From Margaritifera margaritifera (Eukaryota; Mollusca; Bivalvia; Unionida; Margaritiferidae), in the NCBI GenBank assembly GCA_029931535.1, contig JAQPZY010000833.1:372001-436000 (forward strand): 64,000 nucleotides of DNA, given 5' to 3'. Each line of letters opens with the position of its first letter. Within the stretch, counting starts at the first letter, position 1. The translations under genes and the position numbers were made by a program. The notes under the pieces are model-generated. The model had not been told where the DNA came from. It made no database searches and saw only the letters and a list, made by a program, of their open reading frames with translations. This document shows, one piece after another, positions 1 through 12,169 of this stretch.

Positions 1-1410
1 CATTGTCATTATTTGTTAATTGCGCATTTTAAGAAATCACACCCGACTTTGATTAGGCACACATTTCATAATTGAGCAGTAGATGTTTTTATATAAAAGC
101 TGTATAAAATATTGATATTATAACATACACGTACACACGCAGCAAGGATGGGTCAATATCCTTGTGTTTTTTGTTCCAGTGAATGTAAAACTTATGTTTT
201 GCAATGCACAAGTTACAGACAGTAATTGTATTCCCATAAGTGCAAAAGACTTGAGATCATGGTCTCACGATAAACTTGGAGTTTCTTTGCATGACGTGTT
301 CTTTCAATGGGGATGTATATGATGCTGGACAAGCATTACAAAGATAATACAAATCTATGTTCTCTAGATAGATAGATAAATAGATACCTTGATTTGAGTG
401 ACATATTTTTTGTCATTATTATTCTTCAAGTAAATATTTTGATTGAATTTATTTGATTCCAAGGATTTAATTAGATTCTATTTGTGCAGCTTTTTTCTTT
501 GAAATGAATGTACACGGTTACAACAATTATATAAATTTCATGTATCTGTCTATGTATCCATCTATCTCTCCTGTCCAAATGATACATTGTTAATGTTATA
601 TTCTTTTGAATTGATTGACTTACTCATTTCAAAGCCTACTTCAATCGAGAAAAAAAAATCACTCCATGTTATTATTGTGTGTGCAAAACTTCATTAGAGT
701 GACTACAATATTTAAGTAATTGATTTAAGTCACAACCTTTGAATTATAGTTATGTATTTCTTATTCTTTGTTTATATGTGTTGTTACTATTTAGGGAGAC
801 AGTACTCTAATAAGCTCATGCTTTGTACTAAATCCCCAAATTCATATGTTTGTAATTGCAATTGACTAAGTTTCATAAAATAAATATGATTTAAACTAAC
901 TATAGGTACATATATCTGGACATTCTTGCCCTCTGGGCATACTTAATGCTTTAATCTACATTTCTCCATTTGTTCATTCAAATCCTGTGAAATATCACAC
1001 CAACCGTAAGTGTTGATTGATACCTGTCACATGTGCACACATTGTATTAAGTCAATTAATTCATTTTTTAATTGACTACACACCCTTTATTGTCCTCCCC
1101 ATGATCCCATTTCTTATTCAAATTAAGATAACAATGTTGCGCACATTAAAGAAACGGCACCCTTTTGCTCATTGTTGCCATTATTCGTTATTTGCTCATT
1201 TAAAGAAATCACGCCCTGATTTTGATGTTTTTTTAGCAAAACAATCAAGCTGAAATTGAGGAGATGTCCGTGTTTATATTTAAACAACACTGTAAAAATA
1301 AATTTCCAGACAGCAGGAAGCTTTCCATTTGAATAAAAGAATGCCCTGACCAATGCTATAAAGTCTGAAAGTAAACTTCTCATCACCTATGTGATTTTGA
1401 TTCCAGAATC
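1..1410. other. AT-rich gene-free sequence
   Basis: No coding potential supported on either strand; all frames are closed at short intervals. It contains short GATA-type simple sequence near 367-385 and 540-570 and A/T runs. The reading frames that overlap at about 1017-1386 have no recognisable motif and low complexity. Confidence 0.6.
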
Positions 1411-1417
1411 AGGGCGC

Positions 1418-1930
1418 ATGTCTAACAATGGAGAGAAAGATGCAGTTTATGTGCAATTTTTAAAAATGAATCATCCAGCTATTTTAAGGGAACTTGTACC
1501 AATGTCAGTTGGTGGTGATGGTAACTTCATATAGAGCAGTTTCTAGAGCACTCACTGGTTCAGAAAACTTTCATGAACTTCAGCAACTATGAACCGCAAT
1601 AGAACTGATACTGAATCCTATTTACTATGATGAAAAGTCAAACATTTTTATAAATATGATCTCTGATAATCACATTGTTGTTAGTGACTATTCAAAGCTT
1701 GTGAAAGACACTATTGATTGAGGCTGGTTCCTACTCTGAAATGGCACACATGTATGCGCTAATAATCTGCCACAGTTACAAGCTGAATTTGCATCAGAAC
1801 CTTCAAATCATAAGATTGTTGGAAGGGCAGTAAACAAATCTGCATCTCCCACAGCATGCCTAATGTGGACACAAATGTCTGTCCCAGAAAGAACAAATGG
1901 ATTTTTACCCAATTACTTTGTGGCTATGTT
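1418..1930 (+). pseudogene. OTU-like cysteine protease fossil (N-terminal part)
   Basis: OTU proteases remove ubiquitin; in molluscs OTU domains are also carried by transposon-derived proteins. An ATG at 1418 opens a frame reading MSNNGEKDAVYVQFLK and then SVGGDGN, the segment that leads into the catalytic cysteine of OTU domains. At the place where the Cys codon should follow, the frame reads TTC ATA TAG, so the nucleophile is lost and the frame breaks. Downstream in shifted frames come a segment like RAVSRALTGSENFHEL (about 1535-1583) and GSYSEMAHMYAL (about 1727-1757), which fit the following OTU helices and strands. Several stops and frame changes make this a pseudogene. It appears to be the front part of one decayed element continuing to 3140. 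The OTU assignment rests on the order of motifs seen by eye. Confidence 0.55.
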
Positions 1931-2399
1931 ATATATATAAAAGGAACATATGGTGATTATAAATGTAGATGACTCACTATATGACTCAGTGGGAGGTATT
2001 TCTGTTAAATCTGACATGATGGTAAAACACCTTAGTAACGAGTCACATACCGAAATGCAACTGACATACAAAACAAGGTAAAAGACAGAAATTACACATA
2101 CATAAATCCAGCAAAAGGCAAATAAGACCAGGGTAATTTTCTTGACACAGGAAAAGCTGTGGAATATTTGTTAAAATCAGACTCGAGCGTAGAATGAATT
2201 CCATGTGGTTTGAAACAAAATGTATAATTCATTGTGAATAATGTGAACAAACTTGAAAAGAGGTTAAATAATGGCAATAGTTCTTTTTCAGATGACTGTG
2301 GTGTATGGAATACATCTGCTGCATCCCCTAAATCCTACTATTTACTGTCTGACAACAGGAATCTAACCATGATGTTCAAATAAAAATAGGAAGTATTCT

Positions 2400-3140
2400 T
2401 TAAAAACACAAGTCCAGCAGAAAACTGAGTATAGACCTTTGGATCAAGAACCTGGCAAAGATCAAGTTGTCGTGATCCACAGGTACTATATTCAGTTGAA
2501 AAAGAACAATATGTTCAAAAAGATGGTCACATGGCTAGGGGAGGGGGATCTGGCAAATAATTTGTCACTGTTTGAATATGTCAGGAAATTTTCTGGTTTA
2601 ATGCCGTGTGGAAATTTGATACAGACGACAGAATATTTATGGACACCTGACGATGTTTTAGATGACATTATGGAAATGACTGGAAAAATAAAACTGCATC
2701 AATATTAAATAAACTGACTCTGATATATAGTGAACTGTCCCAACCGACAGGACTTAACAAATTTATGAAAAGCAAAAATAAAAAAAATCAAAGGACAGAA
2801 AGCTCCAGGACACTCCAACAATATTGCTGACCAAATTAGACACCTTGAAAGCTTGGTAACTGAAAATAACCCTTTTGTATGATCAATTATCAGGACCAGC
2901 AGTAAATCCCCATGTGTAATTTTGTACACAGATGAAGATATAACATACATTTAGAATCTTTGTTGCTTCAGGCAGACTGTCCTTGGCATTGACAAAACTG
3001 TTATGCTGTGTAAAATGCATGTGATGGTAACAGGTTACAAGCAACTTATGGTGAAATGAGTCAGAACAGGAACAAAGGAAATGAAATATTAATGTACGAA
3101 CTGATAATACTGCTAAAAGATCCAAACCTGAATATTAAAA
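2400..3140 (+). pseudogene. MULE-like transposase fossil joined to the OTU remnant
   Basis: An open stretch (about 2439-2708) reads PLDQEPGKDQVVVIHRYY, then EGDLANNLSLFEYV and TEYLWTPDDVLDDI. It is followed after frame changes by IADQIRHLESLVTENNPFV (about 2822-2880), TSSKSPCVILYTDEDI and LGIDKTVMLCKMHVMVTGYK (about 2980-3041). The last segment looks like the first catalytic aspartate region of Mutator-like (MULE) DDE transposases, where an aspartate precedes a strand of hydrophobic residues. At least three stops interrupt the reading. With the OTU remnant upstream it forms an OTU-plus-MULE arrangement, which I recall from multicopy invertebrate transposon proteins. No terminal repeats are visible. 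The MULE call is moderate; the claim that this is a decayed coding element is stronger. Confidence 0.45.
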
Positions 3141-3239
3141 CATATTTCCCTGGAGATTTCATCATAAACATGCTATAATACAGGCTGTGGATGCAAACTG
3201 TTGTGTATATAAATGTGAATCAGGCACATGATTGTTTTT

Positions 3240-5390
3240 GGTTTGATTTATTGGAATATATCAATTAAACACAAATGGTTAATGACAGACTGTCGACTTA
3301 TTATTTTTCATACATGCACTTATTATTTTCACAAAGAAGTCAACACCTTCGTCAAACAAAAAAAAACTTGTTTTGTCCTTTCTCATTAAAATGCACCTTG
3401 TCTGCATCATATTCTATTGGGAATCTAACATTCAGTCTAATGAATCCAACATTCAACCTCGAAACAATTTATTTATTTTGTGTCTTAGGGCATTAAATGA
3501 ATTCATTGTCAATTCCGAATTGTTTATGAATATTCCCTGTTCACATATTTCCAAGAAGAAGACTTTCTTAACAACCATAATATCAACTGTCATATCATCA
3601 AAAGCAGTGTATAAGTACACGTTTCACTATTGCCAAATATTTGTAAACCTTTTAAACAAAAATGAAATGCTATGAATTTTTTTTATGTGTCAAAAACTAT
3701 ATCATTAAAAGTTAAAGTAAATATATAATATAATGTCATCAAATACTTTTGGTACTTTGATACTTTTCACTTTCATTCTATGTATGTATTACTACGATTC
3801 GCCATTGATCAGACCTGTCGAATGAATTTCAACTGAGTGATGTCATTACATGAATTGTGCTATAAATAGGAAAAAAGTAAATAATTCGTTCGTATCAAAA
3901 TCACATAAATCATATTTTTGTGTGCTTTATGTTCAAACAAATACAAATCATAATTCCTGTGTCTACACCAATATATACAATGCAAGCAAATAAATACATA
4001 TGTATTTTGGTGTGTATTTCAGTGTATTTCGGTTTTTCTGTGTATTTCGGTGTTTCTAGTAACCCATATAACTACAGTATACCGAGTAGGCCAACTGCCA
4101 GTATCCCTGCCATGGTTCATGCCCTCAACCTGAATTTTAACACTTACATTATAATATTGTGAGAAACTATTAAAATCACCATAGAAAGTGTTCAACCATA
4201 TCTACATGTACTTAATTTATTCGTCGCTCAAAAATGTTTATTAACTCTCTAAATTCTTTGCAAGCAACAATTTTTCCTGAGCATGTCAGAACTTGTCTAT
4301 TTCTGGCGGTCTGTCCATGGTTCGTGTCTATTAAATAAAGACAACATGACGTAAGATTGGAATGTGATAATTAGGCCAAGGTGTAGCAATTGATCGTTTG
4401 TGATGTCCTTGTATTATTAATATTTTAATATTTGCATCTGTAATATATTTCATCTCTTTCAAACGCATATTGACTGCAATAAAACACTTATAAATAATGA
4501 TGACAAAAATATCAACGAATTTTTTTTACTTTTGTATTTGTCAAGCTTTTCGATAAAATTATCATCTTTAAAGATATGGTGAATTTTTAACAGATTTTTG
4601 TTCATGTTATTTCATAACAGAGTTTGTTTCCTTTTATTAGAATATTTCAATAAAAAATTTCAAACTATAGTTTTCCATTGTATTTTTTGTAACATGATGT
4701 AACATGTGCATGTAATAGTAAACAAGTTTTTACATTACCTTTGTTGTCTCAGAATCCTCTGTCGTGGGTTTGCTGATAATCAAAAGGTAAAGAAAACCAA
4801 CATGTGAACAGTGGCCCTGGCTTAACAGCTAACACTCACTCCAGGGCCACAAACTTGTGGCAAATATGGCATTAGTTAAATTGGACCTACGTATTTAAAT
4901 CTCATTTCAAGGAATATTTCTTAATCAGCACTTACTTACACTGTCAATAAATGCTACTGACCCAGTTGATGACATCAGGATCTCAAAGCAAGTGCATAAG
5001 GTCGCGAGAAAAATTGGGTACGAATCAAGGACGGTCAACAATATACAAGTAAAATCACATGCCACATTATTATTAACGGAACACCTAGCGAAGCCCATGA
5101 CGAGTATTTATTCCGAAAAAAACAAGAATGCAAATAGTGGGTTAATCTGGCCACAGCTCGAGGAAACCAGGTAGTTTAATACCACAGATCCCAGAAGATG
5201 AACGGACACACATACACTAAGGTAACCAGGCATACTCTTAGGTGGCAAAGGTGATCAGTTTGTCGAGGCCCCAAAGGTCAGACAGGATCAGATATAAGTT
5301 CTGCAACTGATTCCTCATGCCCGCCCAAACACCTGACCTCTCATTTACTCTTTGGTGAGATTTACATAAGTAGGAAAACTCCCCTCTGGT
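3240..5390. other. AT-rich gene-free sequence
   Basis: No supported gene. Open frames of 60-100 codons here lack motifs and are AT-biased. The only structured item is a perfect 10-bp inverted repeat at 4811-4850, listed separately. Confidence 0.55.
4811..4850. repeat. Perfect 10-bp inverted repeat, 20-nt loop
   Basis: GTGGCCCTGG at 4811-4820 is exactly complementary to CCAGGGCCAC at 4841-4850. The GC-rich stem stands out in AT-rich surroundings. No poly-T follows and no gene is adjacent, so a function as a terminator is not implied. It may be the remains of a MITE or a processed hairpin. Confidence 0.6.
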
Positions 5391-5403
5391 ACCAGAGGTA
5401 GAG

Positions 5404-5643
5404 AGGACCCAGGTTGCTGAGTGGTCTAAGTCACTAACCTTGAAAGATCACTGACATCTCACCTCTGTCTACATGGGTTCGAGCCTGGGCTTGGCCAATG
5501 TGGGTATGTGAGAAAGTTTGCCAGTAGCTTCCCATGGGTCTGTGGTTCTTTCCGGGTTCTTCCTCCACCAAACATACTGGCCACCATGTATAGCCTATCA
5601 TGTGCTAAATAATGGCATTAAACCTACAAAACCCACAAAAAAA
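5404..5643 (+). mobile_element. tRNA-derived SINE with Meta-like central domain
   Basis: The 5' part is tRNA-like: a box-A-type segment TTGCTGAGTGGTCTAAG (about 5413-5429) and a box-B GGGTTCGAGCC (about 5476-5486). The central part AGTAGCTTCCCATGGGTCTG followed by a TTCCTCCACC segment resembles the Meta domain shared by a SINE superfamily of marine animals. The 3' end is A-rich (CCCACAAAAAAAA type). An 8-bp direct repeat AGGTAGAG flanks the insertion at 5396-5403 and 5644-5651, as expected for LINE-mobilised insertion. Promoter boxes are internal, so it would be an RNA polymerase III unit when active. No coding capacity. Confidence 0.85.
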
Positions 5644-5659
5644 AGGTAGAGTGGGCCGC

Positions 5660-6400
5660 TCTGGTGATAAGGAGTAGACCTGTTGTTCCACACCACTCCA
5701 TTCTTCCTAATGCACACTAGGTAGGATTGTATGCAGGCACAAGCCAGTTGAGTTCCACGATACATAGTTGCCTCCCTGGATCAAATCAATCCATTTGGTT
5801 TACACCCTTCACTATCCAAGCCTCTCAAGCTGTGACAAATTATTGATTAAAATAAGTAATAGCCTGAAAATTAGAATTATACCGATGTGTGTTCCAAAGA
5901 TAGCAGTGTCCAAACAACAGATAACAAGTTCTGAGAATAGCTAGGGTGAAGCTGTGTTAACTCCTTTGATGACTGTGCTGTGGGAGAGCCCATTAGGCTA
6001 ATTTGCATAGGTTAAGTGGAACAACCCAATTCGTTTGAAGTTATAGGTAAATCATAGAGATGCGTGTTGAAGAACAAAAGTTATTACACATCATTGCCTT
6101 GAATGAAAATGTTTAAGCCATCTTTATTAAAGATTATTTGCAAGTTTGTGATATGCTGCAATGCTTTTTTAACTCGGATTTCACTCCATATGTAAAATGC
6201 AAAACACAATTATTTCGGTAGTCAAAATAGTGTACAAGTGTGATTCATTTTTGAAGGTAAAATGTTGAAATGCTGCTGTGACTCAATAAAGGATGAGCCT
6301 TTTGCAAAGCGAGCAATGCCAAGCAAAACTAATTTTATTTTTTACACACATTGCAAAACACCATATTGACATCAGTCATCTTGGAGTGTGTGACATCTGG
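5660..6400. other. Gene-free sequence
   Basis: No supported coding region or RNA gene; frames are short and without motifs. Confidence 0.5.
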
Positions 6401-6439
6401 AACATAGCAACACCACCCAGCATATCTGACACTCCCTCA

Positions 6440-6560
6440 CCGGCAACACAGTTTATCACAATCTACAACAATCAACTACAATCTACCACAATCAACGATG
6501 AAAATAATACAATCTACCACAATCTTCTACAATCAAGCATAACAATACCACAATCAACCA
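6440..6560 (+). repeat. Short tandem motif array CAATCTACCACAATC
   Basis: Irregular repeats of ACAATCTACCACAATCAAC-type units, five or so copies with 14-20-nt spacing. The reverse complement of the same unit recurs at 7365-7455, about 0.9 kb away, so the two arrays can pair as arms of a large inverted repeat. Confidence 0.7.
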
Positions 6561-6959
6561 GTATATATTCAGTGTTTTATAAATAAATATATTATTATTA
6601 TAATTATAATATAATTATAATTATTATTATAAATAAAATGTTTTCTAACTCAGATAAATAGCTTTATTCATGAGTACAGTAGGCATGATGCAAACGACTT
6701 TTTAAGCTTTATAAATTGTATAGAATATAATTATTGTTATTGCCATTCTGGTAAATGGCCAATTAACAGTCATATGAATATGATACCATATTGATATTAT
6801 ATTAGAACTTACCTATTTACATCATAACCCATGGAACTTTTAATACTTGTCCCCAAATGATGTCCACATTAATTCTCTACTGAATAATTACTACATATGT
6901 ACTTTCATGGATTTATTTTTTATGTATGTATTTTATGTTTCATAGATGTATTAAAATGT

Positions 6960-7180
6960 CCAAGGTAACTTGCAGGTGTGAAATTCAGGATCCAAAATAA
7001 TTTTTTAAAAGTCACAAGGGTTAGTAATGTCCAGTGTAATTTGAAGGTGTGAAATCCAGGTCCTAAATCACAATGTGGCAGAGGTTATGTTGTTTTACCA
7101 GGTGTCAGCAGGGTACAATACCCGGGCCTGTTGTTTTAATTCGAATCAGCAGGGTGCAATACTCTGTCCTGTTTTAATTA
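6960..7180 (+). repeat. Degenerate tandem repeats
   Basis: Two related units begin AATGTCCAAGGTAACTTGCA and AATGTCCAGTGTAATTTGAA (about 6955 and 7027), each followed by GGTGTGAAATYCAGG. Two further related units contain CAGCAGGGTACAATAC and CAGCAGGGTGCAATAC (about 7107 and 7147). They lie between the two arms of the CAATCTACCACAAT repeat. Confidence 0.6.
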
Positions 7181-7364
7181 GAATTACACTTCTTATAAAT
7201 TAAGCCATTGTTCTAGTTGTGCTTGAAAGTCTGTGTGATGCAGGTACAAGCAGTTTGCCTTATTTGTACAAATTCATGATGACTTTTATCAGAAACTTGG
7301 GTATGATCTTTTTCCATCAGTGGCCACCCAAAACACAGTATATATACTGTATATGTGGTATTTT

Positions 7365-7455
7365 AAGGTTGATTGTGGAAGATTGTCATATTTGCAAAGT
7401 CAGTTGTGGTAGATTGTGGTATTTTCATGGCCAGTTGTGGTAGATTGTGGTAAAT
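7365..7455 (-). repeat. Inverted array GATTGTGGTAGATTGTGG
   Basis: Three or four units of the ATTGTGGTAGATTGTGGTA type, the exact reverse complement of the array at 6440-6560. The arrangement suggests a foldback element or a MITE with subterminal repeats; outer ends and target duplications were not found. Confidence 0.65.
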
Positions 7456-7954
7456 TGGAATGTCCTTGTTAATGTGTTAGTTGTATCTGCATTGCAGTCA
7501 ATGGAAAGGAAATGCATTAAGGTTTCTGTGTTTTTAGAATGCTTATACAGCGGGGCTTTATCATGCTAGCACTTGGTGGGAGCATTCATTCACATAAATA
7601 TCTGTAAGAAACCAATATACAATTAAAAGAGATCCAAAACTGTTTGACATTGTGTTGCAAAGGTCCTCTAAATCCTTGTTGCCATTCTAATATTTCCTTA
7701 ATTCTGTGTCAGAACGAGGAACAAAGACTGAGAAATTTGTAGATGCCTTTCACAGCGTCCATCCTGGAATTCAGCCAAGCCAGTCAGTAGCCCAAATGCA
7801 ACCGGGCCACAGTATCAGAGGCCCACATTGTATATTGCACCCAGAGTTACCTCCATATAACAAAAAAACAACAATATATGAATGTTCTACATGTAAACCA
7901 ACATATGCTCCCTAGAAAGCACAATACTATCTTATATGTGCTGCCTTAAATCCA

Positions 7955-7956
<2 letters not shown>

Positions 7957-8007
<51 letters not shown>
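7957..8007. repeat. (ATT)n microsatellite
   Basis: About 17 uninterrupted ATT units. Such tracts often mark the 3' tail of L2/CR1-like LINEs or SINEs, but no element body is recognisable directly upstream. Confidence 0.9.
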
Positions 8008-8008
<1 letters not shown>

Positions 8009-8009
8009 T

Positions 8010-8710
8010 CGCTCCATTATCATTTTTTAAAATTTACCTTGTTCTTTAATTTTAATTAGCACCACCCACATCTTATTACAAAAATGCAGTTTAAACTCTC
8101 AGATTTTATGAAACACGTCAAGTGATAATTTTACAGTTGGAATCTTCTTGTGATGTAATCATTATTACTGATAATTCCTTTTTTGGCAGCAGAAACAATT
8201 TGTGGGTCCAACCATAGACAGACTATTAAGTAGCCTAAGCAATTTTTACAGTTATTATGCTTTTAAAGAGAAAAGCCAAGTTTTCACACATTATAGAAAA
8301 ATAATCACAAGCAATTGATTTTTGCTTTTGAAATTCCGTTAGTATATTGCTTATGCAATATAAAACCTTTCTTCATATAAATTCAAGACTCGGATGTCTA
8401 CAAAACGCCTTTTTTAAACATCTGCAATCTGACTTTTGTACATGGTACCAGAATGTTTTGAAATGGGAGGTAGATTATAGTAAATTTAAAATTTAACTCA
8501 CTATCAATACCATATACGGTGTAAAATAATAATACAATGATTGGCTTATGACAGTAGATTATCTATACTCAGTTTTAGAATAAGAAGCATTACAATAATT
8601 ATGACTTCAAGTTATAGACATGTATGCAGATCACATGATACAGCACCAGATTGTACTTGGATAAAAACAATGGCAATGATTATAAATCACACACACACAC
8701 ACACACACGC

Positions 8711-8786
<76 letters not shown>

Positions 8787-10180
8787 ATTGGCAGAACAAA
8801 TTCTATAACTGGTAGGTCCTTTCATAGCTCTTTGCAGACACTCTCAAATTCTCACTCTTGTGATAAGATAGGGGTGAAACTATTATTTTTGTGGCTGCCA
8901 GCGTTATTGTGCATATGTATTCTGAAGTTTCTTTCTTTTTGGTTAACTATCTTCCTTGGAACAAAATTGTAACTTAACGAAACATATTTCATGGAAAATG
9001 TATTTTACAAATATAATAATGAAACTTAATAAGATGGTATGCATTTGTGTTTGGGTTTCCTTTTTATGCAACTTTAAATAAATACACAATGTATATGTGG
9101 AATAGGAATTGTAAAAGTGTGAAGAAAGTGATGGTACAACTTTCTCAAAAGATTTCATAGCTGGATGGAATACTGGCACGATTTTGATAATTCCACATCA
9201 TGTCTTTTCCCAGTTCACTAGATAAATGAACAATTGGACAAGAACACTTCCATGTCTTTGTGTAAGTAACATAACTATTCAATGAAAATTATATTCAGAT
9301 GCACATGACGCACACAGAAAATGCTTGTTTTTCGTTTGATAATTTACTGCTAACCAGTGGAGAGTTGCAATTTACGATGTCCCAGTCCATTTTATAGGTT
9401 TGGTATCTTGTTCTGACTTTTCATCGTTACATAGTCACTCGGATCACCAGCAGCAGGTTCATTGGAAAAAAAAAACATGCAGCAGTATTTTGGAGCAATT
9501 TTGCAGCTATATAAAGTTATAAAATGAAATATCTCCTATGATTGACACTTCTTGGCTTTTAGAAGCATGTTGACCTATTTTCTTTCTGCTTATAGTTGGT
9601 GCCTCTTTTCAAAGTATAATGGTGATGCACAAACATGGCATAACAATGCCTTATGCTATTAGTGTACATGAATGAGATTAGTGAATACAAAATTATAACA
9701 GCTGCTACATAGGTAATCCATTGCGAATAGGTATTTCTGGAAACATTTTAGCAGTATGGGTTATGAGGAAAGAAATGAAACTGTAAGTTATGATAGTTTC
9801 AACCCAAACGTTTACAGTTTTATTGTTTTTGGATCATTTATGATTATTTAAACTATATTCGTACGTGGCTTGATTTTTTTATCAGTGTCATTACTGATGA
9901 CTTTGATGCATGCATTGACACACAGAACTGGCAAAAGCACAACCACAATCTAAATTGCACAGATTGCCCATCGATTAGGGCATAGTTAATGAACAAGTGA
10001 ATGGGATTATTTGAAAGCCACACAACTTTAGAGACATTTCAGATCCATTACAGTTACTCATGCTTGCAGCAGTTGAGTCTTGGACTAGGAACATTGCCTG
10101 ATAGGTAAGAAAAGTAATGACCAGAAGGAAAGTACTTGTTAGCCCTACTTATCATAAACCAGAAGAACATATGGGATTGC
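8010..10180. other. Gene-free sequence with a microsatellite
   Basis: No supported gene. The frames that cross the (CA)n(TA)n tract at 8688-8784 owe their length to the repeat and are not coding. Confidence 0.55.
8688..8784. repeat. Compound (CA)n(TA)n microsatellite
   Basis: About ten CA units run into about 37 TA units with two small interruptions. Confidence 0.95.
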
Positions 10181-10189
10181 CTGTTGTCC

Positions 10190-11350
10190 ATCGCCTATGT
10201 GTGGTCTGTAGTCCTTTGTCCATCTGTCTGTTAGCACGTTTGTTTTTCTCCTAAACTACTCAGAGAATTGTCATGAATCTTTACACACACATTCATCCCA
10301 AGATCCAGCTTGTCCTATATTAAAATGATGCTGCTTGGACAATGGCCATTTTGAAAATCTTCTAATCGCAACTCCACCTGAAATGGATGGTCATGTCAAC
10401 ATGGCGTTTTACTAAAAGACTTTTTATGATGTCTAGTTGCCCCAAAATGAAAATGGTGCCAACCTGAGGTACAAGATAGCTGCCATGGCAGCTGTCTTAA
10501 AAATCTTGTTATCACTACTCCTGCAGAAATGACTTTCACTAAAAGACTTCTTATGATGTCTGCTTAGATCTGAGTGAATATGTTGCCAATCTGACATCCA
10601 ATATGGCTGACATGGCAGCCATCATGTTATTGCTACTCCTCCTCAACGGTAAGCCATATCAATATGGAGGTTTCTCCTGAATACTTTTGATGTCTAATTG
10701 GTCCTAAATGAAAATGGTGCCAATCTGGCATCTGATATTACTACCACAGTGGCCATCTTAAAAATCTGTTATCACTTCTCCTCCTACATGAAAAGTCTTA
10801 TTGACATTGGGTTTTTACCAGAAAACTTTTTATGATGTCTAGCTGGTCCTAAATGAAAATGGTGCCGATCTCACATCTAATATAACCTCCATGGCAGCCA
10901 TCATCAAAATCTTGTTAACGCTACACTTTATAAGTGGAAAGTAATGTCGACATGGGGTTTTCACCAGAAAACTAAATATGGTGTCTACTTAGTTCAGAAT
11001 GAAAATAATGTTGATCTGACATCTAGTATGGCCACCATGGTGGCCAAATTGAAGTCTTGTTATCGCTTCTCCAGAATTGATGGTCATGTCGACATGGGGT
11101 TTTCACAAAGAGATTTCTTGTCATATCTAATTCATCCTAAATGGAAATGGTGCCAGTCTTGTATCAAATATGGCTGCTACTATGGCAATCTTGAAAATTT
11201 TGTTATCACTACTCCTGAATATATGGTCATATTGGCTTGGGATTTTCACCAAATATTCTTATAATGTTGTCTAGTTTGTCCTAACTGAAAATGGTGCCAA
11301 TCTTATATCCAAAATGGTCACCACAGCAGCTAATTTGAACATCTTATCGC
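10190..11350 (+). repeat. Diverged ~145-bp tandem array
   Basis: Seven or eight copies of a 128-146-bp unit. Each contains a TCCTAAATGAAAATGGTGCC-type block (about 10447, 10573, 10708, 10854, 10998, 11143 and 11287), then ATCTGACATC, then a CATGGCAGCCATC segment, then a TGTTATCACTACTCCTCC segment and a CATGGGGTTTTCACCAGAAA segment. Copies differ by many substitutions, so the array is old. One copy happens to be open for 106 codons (10944-11264), but its residues follow the repeat and no protein family is suggested. Confidence 0.85.
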
Positions 11351-11399
11351 TCAAGAATATCAGAGATGGTTTCAACAATCAGCAGTTAAAAAGAAGAAA

Positions 11400-12150
11400 T
11401 GGTCTTATCTTGAACTCCTGAAAATTCTTTTCAGACAGTAGAGCGTCAGTTCCTTCAAGGGACTCTACTATTATTATTGAATCTTTTTATTTTAGTTCAT
11501 ATTTCTGTTGGGTTAAAAGTTGTTTAGAATGTCATCTAAGTTCCTAGTATTAAACCTCTGACATGCACAGCCTTTTCTTTCAGTACAATACTTCTTTTGC
11601 TCTTCCTACTCGTAATAATGCAGATTTGAACTTTCTTCAAATTTGGCACAGGTCTGCTATAACTGACATAAACATCAGTTATCTACATACACAAAACTTT
11701 GAATCAGCATTATTATAAAATGTCAGGATAATTCAGGAGACTTTTTTTACTGCGTACATACATGTACTAGTTGCACTGATCAGATATGGAAAAATACACA
11801 ATCAGTATGTGACAAATCTTTGCAAAGAATGATTATAGAAATGTATCTGAGGTGTGATAAATTACTGCATGTGCATTTGATAAAATGTATGTAATATTTG
11901 TACTATTTAAAATTTCTCTGATTTTTCAGAGAAAAAAGCGGACAGTATGATCTCGCCACTCGTCAGCATCTCAGTCAAACAACTTCATCAGTATATAGGG
12001 ACTAATAGTGACTGCATTGGTAGAGTGCACAATAGTTTATACAGTTTGATTCAGGCACACAGTTAATTTTAGGGTTGAAGTAGCGAATAACTTTAAATAA
12101 ATTTGTAATGAGGTATTGGATGAAGTTTGATCTCTTCAAAACTCTGTATA
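11400..12150. other. Upstream region of the HEPN gene
   Basis: No coding region. A pyrimidine tract ending TTTTTCAG at about 11931 could be a splice acceptor of an untranslated exon. In-frame stops at 12128 and 12149 close the frame just before the likely start at 12170. No TATA box or CpG-rich promoter is evident. Confidence 0.35.
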
Positions 12151-12169
12151 GACTCGACAGGTGATAAAC

